In this document: piece after piece, positions 1-5,305 of the stretch
How the letters are laid out: each line of letters begins with the position of its first letter
Numbering within the stretch: position 1 is the stretch's first letter
DNA from: CAYMFD01 sp964389475
GTDB lineage: Bacteria > Bacteroidota > Bacteroidia > Chitinophagales > Saprospiraceae
Assembly (NCBI GenBank): GCA_964389475.1
Contig: CAYMFD010000173.1
Span: 1 to 5,305, forward strand
Direction of reading: 5' to 3'
Length of the DNA stretch: 5,305 nt
Notes under the pieces: model-generated
What the model saw: only the letters and a program-made list of their open reading frames with translations
The model's database searches: none
Told to the model about the DNA's origin: nothing
Made by a program: the position numbers and the translations under genes

Positions 1-3000
1 TCACAGGCGGTAGTGAGACACCAGGTGGACCAGATGCTACAGATGTAGATAGTACGCCAGGTGATAATGCTGATCCTAACGATCCTAATGATAATGATGT
101 AGATGCTACGGACGGTAGTGATGACCAAGATCCAGCACTGGTACCTGTTGGTCAGGTATTTGACCTTGCATTGATCAAGACATTCGCTAGTAGTAGCGTG
201 ACGCCGATCGTACCAGGCGCTACCGTGACTTATGATATCACGGTATTTAACCAAGGTTCACTCGATGCATTTAACATCAACATCAATGACTACACACCAG
301 AAGGTCTGACACTAAACGATCCTAACTGGAGTCCTAACGGTGTCGTTGCGGATCTAGATGCGCCGATTGCATTTATTGCAGCAGGTGACGATGCGACTGT
401 GTCGATTACATTTACAGTAGATGCTGACTTTATGGGTACAAGCATCACCAACAATGCTGAGATCAGCAATGCTGATGATGACAATGATCCTACTAATACA
501 CCGCCTACAGATATCGATAGTACGCCAGATACAGAGGATGGTAGTGTACCAGATCCTAATGATGACGACACGACCGATACTAACGGTAATGATGATTATG
601 ATCCAGCGACAATACCAGTAGTGCAGACATTTGACCTTGCACTCGTCAAGACAGTGTCACCAGTTACCGTAACACCTGTCATACCAGGAGGTACTGTTAC
701 CTTCTTGATTGAGGTGTTTAACCAAGGTACTGTAGATGCCTTCAACGTACAGGTCAATGACTACGTACCTGCTGGCCTTACGCTTTCAGACCCTACGTGG
801 AACGAAACAGCGGGTGTAGCGACACTTAACAATGAGATACCACGCATAGACGCTGGTGAGAGTGAGGTGGTATCTATCACGTTTACTGTTGACAGCGATT
901 TCATGGGTACTAGTATCGTCAATGATGCAGAGATCGAAAGCGCTGAGGATGTCAATGGTGATCCAGCTACAGACGTAGATAGTACGCCAGGTGATAATGC
1001 TGATCCTAACGATCCTAACGACGATGATACAGCTGCTACAGATGGTAGTGATGATCAAGATCCGGCGGAGGTTGGTATCATGCAAGAGTTTGACCTTGCA
1101 CTAGACAAAGCATTCGACAGCTGGGATGATACCGACATGAACGGTATGGTCGATCCAGGCGAGAATGTAACCTTCCGTATCAACGTATACAACCAAGGTA
1201 CCTTGGATGCAACGGCGATAGAGGTTGTTGACTACGTTGCCACAGGCATGATCTTTAACCAGGCGGATAACACAGACTTTACTAGTGCTGCTCCAGGTAG
1301 TGCTACAGAGCCAGTGGCTACTATAGCTAGCCTAGATATGGGAGAGGAGACTGCGTTGTTTATCACACTACAGATTGATCCAGCCTTTATGGGTTCTCAA
1401 GTGATCAATAATGCAGAGATCACAGATGCGACCAATGCGCTAGGCCTTGATGATGAGGATGGACCATTAAGCGTAATTGATGGTAGTGCTGATGACAGTA
1501 GTGAGCTCGGTACAGATGATGATATCGACGATGAGTTCCCAGGCACACCTGGTACAGAGGATAACGACGAAGATGCGGATGATTATGATCCAGCCTTTGT
1601 AGCTATCGGTCAGATGTTTGACTTAGCATTGGTTAAGACTTACGACTCTTATAACGATCTATCAGGAGACGGTGTATTGAGCCCTGGTGATGAGGTTACC
1701 TTTAATACAAGAGTATTTAACCAAGGTACACTCGACGCCTTCAATATCCAGATCACGGATTACATCCCTGAGGGCTTAAGCCTAGCGGATCCTGACTGGA
1801 ACAATACGCAGAATGTAGCACTTGCACAGCTTAACAACGTGATACCATTCCTCGCAGTAGGAGACGATATCGAGGTGCCGATTACATTTACGATCGATGA
1901 GTTCTTCAGAGGTAACTCGATTGTGAATTTCGCAGAGATTAGCTCAGCAGATGACAACGATGATCCTACGGATGGCTTCCCTGATGACGTGGATAGTAAT
2001 CCTAACACGACTAACGGTGATGACATCTTCGGTGGAGACAACGTAATTGACAACACCAATAATGATGAAGATGACAGTGATCCAGCAGAGATCAACCCAG
2101 TTGTTGACTTTGACTTGGCACTAGCTAAGGTAGACCAGAGTGATGTACCACCAGCTAATTACGGTGACACACGGACGTTTGACTTCCAGGTTACTAACCA
2201 AGGAACAGTACTAGCGACCGAGTTTACGGTGGTAGACTACATCCCATGTGGACTAGAGTTTATACCAGGCGCTGCTAATCCAGGATGGACGTACAACCCA
2301 GTAAGTAGAATCGCAGAATTTATCTACGATGAAGACCTACTGAGACCGACCGAGATGGTAACGGTAAGTATTACACTTACAGTAGTTGATTGCCCAGGAG
2401 ACCCTACGGTTAACTATACCAACTTCGGTGAGATCTCTGACTACGATGATGACTTCAATGACTTCAACCAAGAAGTACCAGACGTAGATAGTGATGCAGA
2501 TGCAACGAACTTTGACGATCCAGGAGGTGTGGCAGACTCACCGACGGACAACGTGATCGACGGTGACGGTAGCGGAGCACTCGGATCTAATGATCCTGCA
2601 ACAGACGAAGATGACCATGATCCTGAGATCGTAGAGATCTTTGACCTTGCCCTTACTAAGGGAGTGTCAGATGCTACACCTGGACCATATGCATATGGTA
2701 GTGCGATCACCTTTGATATCGAGGTTATCAACCAAGGTAACATCGGAGCTCAGAATGTAGTCGTGACAGACTACCTACCTGCAGGTTATAGCTTTGATGC
2801 TGCTGTCAATCCAGGATGGACGGGTACAGCACCTAACGTGAGCTTTACGATTACGGATGTGATACCAGTAGGTGGTAGCCAGACGGTAAGTATCACACTA
2901 GAGATCGTACAGACTGACGGTGGTGAGAAAGACTGGATTAATTACTCAGAGATTACTAGCGCAGAGAACGATAGAGGTGAAGACCGAACGGACTTCGATA

Positions 3001-5305
3001 TCGATAGTAACGCAGGTAGTAACAATGCGGACGAAAATGGCGTCGAGCCAGGCGATGACCTAGACGACGACGTAGATAGTGATGACAAAGGTGGTGAGGA
3101 AGATGATCACGATCCAGCAGGTATCGAGATCTATGACCTAGCCCAAGTCAAAACGACTACAGCAACAGCACCATTTAGCTACGGTGATGTAGTACCATAC
3201 ACGATCACGGTATACAACCAAGGTAGTATAGCGAGCAGCGGTATAGAGATCACAGACTTCTTACCATGCGGTCTAGGGTACTCAGCGACTAACGATGCTA
3301 ACGGATGGAGCCACGATGTGGCAGCAAGTACGGCTACGGTAACTATACCGGGTGTACTAGCACCAGGCGAGACGACGGCAGTAACGATTGACCTCATCGT
3401 ACAGCAGTGTATCGATATGGATGATACTAGCTTTACTAATGTGGCAGAGATCACTAACAGTGTAAGCGAAGATCCAGATGAGCCAGCAGACGACTTTGAT
3501 AGTACAGAGGACAATGATCCGACGAACGATCCTACTGTTGACAATGAATTTAATAACAACGGTGGTGACGAGGATGACAATGATCCTGAGCGAATCGACA
3601 TATTCGATCTTGCACAGATCAAGACACTAGTCACACCTGCTCCATATAGTTATGGTGATGTATTTGAGTTTGAGTTCACAGTATGTAACCAAGGTAACGT
3701 TGAGGCTCAGAGCATAGAGGTTACAGATTATGTACCTGCGGGATACGGATTTGATGCAGCAGCTAACGCTGGGTGGACACTTAACGGCACAGACGTTGTA
3801 TACGCAGTACCAGGAGTACTCGCAGCAGATGAGTGTACGACCTTTAGCCTATTCTTGACCTTCCAGATGACGACGGGTGGCCAAGAAGACTGGATCAACT
3901 ACAGTGAGATCACGAATGCTGATGACGACGATGATGCTACTAATGCTGCACCAGTAGATGCAGATAGTACACCAGGTAGCGATACCGATGAGGAGAACGC
4001 TATACAGCCAGACGAAGATGGTGACGATGATCTTACATCTGTCGATCCAGACGGTAACCAAGATGATCATGATCCAGCAGGTATCGAGGTGTTTGACCTT
4101 GCACAGATCAAGCAAGAGACTTCAGTAGGACCTTATGCCTTCGGTGATGTCGTAACCTTTGATCTGACGGTATTTAACCAAGGTAGTATACCAGCTACAG
4201 ACGTAGTCCTTACGGATTACATACCATGCGGTTACTTATTTGAGGCGAGCAGCAATGCTGGCTGGACAGCCGACGGTGATGCAGCGAGCACGACGATTGC
4301 TGGCCCGATCATGCCAGGCATGAGTATGACCAGAACGATTACACTTACCCTACAGCAGTGCTTCGATGAGGACGCTTGGGTTAACGTGAGTGAGATCAGC
4401 GCAGCTACTAATGATGATACTGGTGAGCCAGGAGATGATGTCGATAGTGACTCAGATACAGATCCTACCAATGACGGTGACCCTATCGACGACGACGTTG
4501 ACGGTAGTGGTGAGGGAGACTGTAGCGATTGTATACAGACAGTAGTAGTACCGCTTGCCGGTGTTGAGCCGATCGTAGTTGACGAGGTATTCGTAGATGG
4601 TGCTATACTAGCACTGCCTAACTATCCGTACGATCTACGTGATCCTGCACAGGCACAGCAATTCCTTGCAGACTGTATAGCACTAGGATACGATGTAGTA
4701 GAGTCAGTAGACCCAGCTACACAAGAGTTGTCAATATCTGTACGCTACCCAGGCCAGAGCTTCGATAGCTTTAGCATCAACGGTGGAGAGGAATTCTTCT
4801 TCACATGTAGCGAGTGTATCGTGAGTCCTGATGAGGATGATAGTGATCCAGCAGTGGTTGACCTATTTGACCTTGCACTGATCAAGTTCATCGATGACAA
4901 GGGTCCTTACGACGAAGGCGAGATAGCAAACTATGTAATCAGAGTATATAACCAAGGTAATGTACACGCCTATAACGTGCAGGTGACAGACTACATCAAC
5001 ATCGGTTACACCTTTGAGCCAGAGAATAATATCGGATGGACACTTACAGGTGACCTAGCGCAGACGACGATCGTCGGTCCTATAGCACCAGGAGACAGCG
5101 TCGAGTTGACACTAGCGCTTGAGGTAGCAGTACCGGCTAATGCTTCTGCAGGATCATGGTACAATGAGGCAGAGATTAGCTTTGCTGACAATGACCTAGA
5201 CCCTACTAATGGTACACCGCTAGATGCGGATAGCACGCCAGATACAGATCCGGATAACGACAATGACCTTGTCGACGGACCTGATGAGGATATCATCTTT
5301 GACGA
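1..5305 (+). CDS. Giant secreted DUF11-repeat surface/adhesin-like protein, internal fragment (both ends missing)
   Basis: The first complete codon starts at position 3; residue n is the codon starting at 3n. Frame 3 is stop-free for 1767 codons and enters and leaves in the same phase. Ten DUF11-like Ig-fold domains begin at residues 53, 210, 363, 539, 703, 880, 1044, 1201, 1364 and 1622, joined by Asp-rich linkers, with a foreign module at about 1507-1605. Every domain has the family landmarks F/Y-D-L-A-x-x-K, N-Q-G, D-Y/F and N-x-A/G/S-E-I. DUF11 arrays are known from cell-surface and secreted proteins, so a role as an extracellular stalk, adhesin or matrix protein is inferred. Signal peptide, anchor and sorting domain lie outside the window. 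By hand count there are 13 Lys, 14 Arg and 13 Cys. The protein is strongly acidic, and the linkers look suited to bind calcium. The family call is secure; ligand, partners and exact role are unknown. Confidence 0.96.
3..158 (+). other. Asp-rich linker before R1 (left-truncated)
   Basis: Residues 1-52 are a low-complexity stretch of Asp, Asn, Pro, Thr, Gly and Ser with no Lys or Arg. It contains the linker signature D-V-D-S-T-P (residues 14-19), a D-P-N-D-P-N-D run, and the closing D-D-Q-D-P-A just before domain R1. Because linkers elsewhere in the array always follow a domain, another DUF11 domain probably ends just upstream of the window. Part of this linker is duplicated almost exactly before R3. 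Confidence 0.85.
45..88 (+). repeat. 44-bp exact direct repeat, copy 1 (linker before R1)
   Basis: Positions 45-88 are identical to 975-1018, an offset of 930 bp, which equals exactly two domain units (R1 to R3). It encodes the linker segment from V-D-S-T-P-G to D-P-N. Similarity continues on both sides at a lower level. Identity at synonymous sites suggests recent duplication or gene conversion within the gene. Confidence 0.9.
159..464 (+). repeat. DUF11 Ig-like domain R1
   Basis: Residues 53-154. The first strand is F-D-L-A-L-I-K, then V-T-P-I-V-P-G, the F-N-Q-G turn (residues 82-85), N-D-Y-T-P-E-G-L, a D-P-x-W motif, and a last strand F-M-G-T-S-I-T-N-N-A-E-I. There is no cysteine. It is closest to R2, sharing the V-T-P-x-x-P-G entry, D-A-F-N and F-M-G-T-S-I. 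The linker that follows (residues 155-209) has about 16 Asp in 55 residues, no Lys or Arg, D-I-D-S-T-P, and closes with D-D-Y-D-P-A. Confidence 0.9.
630..935 (+). repeat. DUF11 Ig-like domain R2
   Basis: Residues 210-311. It has F-D-L-A-L-V-K, V-T-P-V-I-P-G-G, F-N-Q-G (239-242), N-D-Y-V-P-A-G-L-T-L, D-P-T-W, and ends F-M-G-T-S-I-V-N-D-A-E-I. There is no cysteine. It is the nearest relative of R1 in the window. The following linker (312-362) carries D-V-D-S-T-P and D-D-Q-D-P-A and duplicates the linker before R1. Confidence 0.9.
975..1018 (+). repeat. 44-bp exact direct repeat, copy 2 (linker before R3)
   Basis: Second copy of the exact repeat at 45-88, in the same reading frame and at the same place in the domain-linker unit. 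The sequences part at position 1019 (c against t at 89) but stay similar through the D-D-Q-D-P-A closing motif. Confidence 0.9.
1089..1421 (+). repeat. DUF11 Ig-like domain R3, with acidic loop insertion
   Basis: Residues 363-473. F-D-L-A-L-D-K is followed by an acidic loop (about 371-386: D-S-W-D-D-T-D-M-N-G, then V-D-P-G-E) that resembles a calcium-binding loop. Then come Y-N-Q-G (396-399) and V-D-Y-V-A-T-G, where the usual Pro is Ala, and the end F-M-G-S-Q-V-I-N-N-A-E-I. The middle is more divergent than in R1, R2 or R4 and lacks the D-P-x-W motif. The following linker (474-538) is atypical: 65 residues without a D-x-D-S motif, though it still closes D-D-Y-D-P-A. Confidence 0.88.
1617..1940 (+). 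repeat. DUF11 Ig-like domain R4, with acidic loop insertion
   Basis: Residues 539-646. F-D-L-A-L-V-K is followed by an acidic loop (about 547-563: D-S-Y-N-D-L-S-G-D-G, then S-P-G-D-E) matching the extra loop of R3. Then F-N-Q-G (572-575), T-D-Y-I-P-E-G-L, D-P-D-W, and the end N-S-I-V-N-F-A-E-I. Its second half resembles R1 and R2 (D-A-F-N, D-P-x-W), while its first half resembles R3. The linker that follows (647-702) contains D-V-D-S-N-P and D-D-S-D-P-A. Confidence 0.89.
2109..2435 (+). repeat. DUF11 Ig-like domain R5 (cysteine-pair type)
   Basis: Residues 703-811. F-D-L-A-L-A-K, Y-G-D, T-N-Q-G (731-734), V-D-Y-I-P-C-G-L with Cys749, N-P-G-W-T, V-V-D-C with Cys797, and the end N-Y-T-N-F-G-E-I. 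It is the first domain in the window with cysteines. The two sit at places matched by cysteines in R7 and R9, which suggests an intradomain disulfide in an oxidising extracellular setting. The following linker (812-879) is the longest simple one, with D-V-D-S and D-D-H-D-P-E. Confidence 0.9.
2640..2954 (+). repeat. DUF11 Ig-like domain R6 (D-W-I-N-Y-S-E-I type)
   Basis: Residues 880-984. F-D-L-A-L-T-K, G-P-Y-A-Y-G, I-N-Q-G (909-912), T-D-Y-L-P-A-G-Y-S-F, N-P-G-W-T, then T-D-G-G-E-K-D-W-I-N-Y-S-E-I. It has no cysteine. The A-G-Y and D-W-I-N-Y-S-E-I features recur in R8 but not in R5, R7 or R9. The linker (985-1043) includes D-I-D-S-N and D-D-H-D-P-A and contains two of the window's few arginines. 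Confidence 0.9.
3101..3128 (+). repeat. 28-bp near-exact direct repeat, copy 1 (linker end before R7)
   Basis: Matches 4061-4088 at 27 of 28 positions (the difference is c3110 against t4070). The offset is 960 bp, again two domain units (R7 to R9). It encodes D-D-H-D-P-A-G-I-E, leading into the first strand of the domain. Confidence 0.85.
3132..3452 (+). repeat. DUF11 Ig-like domain R7 (cysteine-pair type)
   Basis: Residues 1044-1150. Y-D-L-A-Q-V-K (Tyr in place of Phe), A-P-F-S-Y-G-D, Y-N-Q-G (1071-1074), T-D-F-L-P-C-G-L with Cys1089, N-G-W-S, V-Q-Q-C with Cys1136, and the end S-F-T-N-V-A-E-I. The cysteine pair and Q-Q-C motif match R9. The linker that follows (1151-1200) is the shortest, with D-F-D-S-T and D-D-N-D-P-E. 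Confidence 0.9.
3603..3911 (+). repeat. DUF11 Ig-like domain R8 (D-W-I-N-Y-S-E-I type, different cysteine pair)
   Basis: Residues 1201-1303. F-D-L-A-Q-I-K, A-P-Y-S-Y-G-D, C-N-Q-G with Cys1228, T-D-Y-V-P-A-G-Y, N-A-G-W-T, D-E-C with Cys1278, then T-T-G-G-Q-E-D-W-I-N-Y-S-E-I. It pairs with R6 by its A-G-Y and C-terminal motifs. It has its own two cysteines at positions different from those of R5, R7 and R9, so any disulfide would join different strands. The linker (1304-1363) has D-A-D-S-T-P and D-D-H-D-P-A. Confidence 0.9.
4061..4088 (+). repeat. 28-bp near-exact direct repeat, copy 2 (linker end before R9)
   Basis: Partner of 3101-3128, in the same frame and at the same place in the unit. 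Together with the shared cysteine positions of R7 and R9 it supports duplication of a two-domain block. Confidence 0.85.
4092..4397 (+). repeat. DUF11 Ig-like domain R9 (cysteine-pair type)
   Basis: Residues 1364-1465. F-D-L-A-Q-I-K, G-P-Y-A-F-G-D, F-N-Q-G (1391-1394), T-D-Y-I-P-C-G-Y with Cys1409, N-A-G-W-T, L-Q-Q-C with Cys1453, and the end A-W-V-N-V-S-E-I. It is closest to R7 by cysteine placement and Q-Q-C. The usual linker follows (1466-1506, with D-V-D-S), but it is interrupted by the C-x-x-C-bracketed module before its closing D-E-D-D-S-D-P-A at 1610-1617. Confidence 0.9.
4521..4817 (+). other. Unrecognised ~99-residue module bracketed by C-x-x-C motifs
   Basis: Residues 1507-1605 of the protein. 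The module opens with C-S-D-C (Cys1507, Cys1510) and closes with C-S-E-C (Cys1602, Cys1605); a fifth cysteine, Cys1558, lies in the middle. Between them are hydrophobic, probably beta-strand stretches (T-V-V-V-P-L-A; E-V-F-V-D-G-A-I-L-A-L; E-L-S-I-S-V-R-Y), a probable helix near D-P-A-Q-A-Q-Q-F-L-A-D-C-I-A-L-G-Y, and F-F-F-T before the last motif. It lacks the N-Q-G and D-Y-x-P landmarks of DUF11. It raises the R9-R10 spacing to 258 residues from the usual 153-177. The paired C-x-x-C ends could form disulfide staples or a metal site. I do not recognise the family; its function is unknown. Confidence 0.7.
4866..5177 (+). repeat. DUF11 Ig-like domain R10
   Basis: Residues 1622-1725. F-D-L-A-L-I-K, K-G-P-Y-D-E-G-E, Y-N-Q-G (1649-1652), T-D-Y-I-N-I-G-Y-T-F with Asn where Pro is usual, N-I-G-W-T, and the end S-W-Y-N-E-A-E-I. 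There is no cysteine. The G-P-Y entry and N-x-G-W group it with R5-R9, but it belongs to neither alternating subtype. Confidence 0.89.
5178..5303 (+). other. Asp-rich linker after R10 (right-truncated)
   Basis: Residues 1726-1767 are the start of another linker: A-D-N-D-L-D-P-T-N-G, then D-A-D-S-T-P-D, then further Asp/Asn/Pro. The closing D-D-x-D-P signature has not been reached when the window ends, so at least one more domain is expected downstream. Confidence 0.85.

Noticed and set aside
421..621. Plus-strand open frame of 66 codons in another frame
   Set aside because: It lies inside domain R1 and its linker; its Met/Ile/Gln-rich product is an out-of-frame reading of GAT-rich codons.
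465..629. GAT-rich runs as a phase-variable simple repeat
   Set aside because: The runs are short, impure and in multiples of three, so slippage would change linker length only and not switch the gene off.
3179..3634. Long antisense open frame (151 codons), with other minus-strand frames at 290-571, 1760-2095, 2441-2743 and 5006-5296
   Set aside because: All lie opposite the repeat domains and linkers. Their Ser/Val/Leu/Ile-rich translations are what the reverse complement of Asp/Ser/Thr codons gives, they recur with the repeat period, and they show no domain of their own.
4521..4817. C-x-x-C module as a zinc ribbon or thioredoxin-like active site
   Set aside because: The two motifs are about 90 residues apart, lack the flanking residues typical of either family, and the protein is probably extracellular; the sequence alone does not support the call.
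1..5305. CRISPR array or satellite-like non-coding repeat
   Set aside because: The repeats are 460-530 bp (774 bp across the R9-R10 insertion), diverged, and kept in one reading frame with protein-level conservation; there are no short identical repeats with unique spacers.
1..5305. High density of GATC sites, as at a replication origin or Dam-regulated region
   Set aside because: The sites come from Asp codons (GAT) followed by codons starting with C, mostly Asp-Pro in linkers, so protein composition explains them.

Overview
The whole window is one protein-coding gene on the + strand, open at both ends. Frame 3 (codons starting at positions 3, 6, 9 and so on) reads through 1767 complete codons from position 3 to 5303 without a stop or a frame break. 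Neither the start codon nor the stop codon lies in the window, so the gene is larger than 5.3 kb. There is no intergenic DNA and no RNA gene, promoter or terminator.

The protein is a tandem array of ten Ig-like beta-sandwich domains of the DUF11 type (conserved repeat domain, TIGR01451-like). Each is about 102-111 residues, running from an F/Y-D-L-A-x-x-K first strand, through N-Q-G and D-Y/F-x-P-x-G, to a last strand ending N-x-A/G/S-E-I. Asp/Asn/Pro/Thr-rich linkers of 50-68 residues separate them, usually with a D-x-D-S motif and a closing D-D/A-x-D-P signature. The window begins and ends inside such linkers, so more domains probably lie on both sides. The array falls into blocks: R1-R4 without cysteine, R5-R9 alternating between a cysteine-pair type and a D-W-I-N-Y-S-E-I type, and R10. 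A separate module of about 99 residues, bracketed by two C-x-x-C motifs, interrupts the linker between R9 and R10; I do not recognise it.

The composition is extreme: by hand count 13 Lys and 14 Arg in 1767 residues, against a very high Asp content. This fits a secreted, probably calcium-binding stalk or adhesin. Proteins of this style (DUF11 arrays with D-x-D-S-T-P linkers) are best known to me from marine or aquatic Bacteroidota such as Saprospiria and Flavobacteriia. They often carry a C-terminal type IX secretion sorting domain, but that end is not visible here and the taxonomic call is an inference.

No multi-gene system can be seen. The points worth a second look are the C-x-x-C-bracketed insert, the alternating two-domain higher-order repeat, a Lys/Asp/Asn/Glu set invariant in all ten domains, and a sharp context rule in glutamine codon choice.
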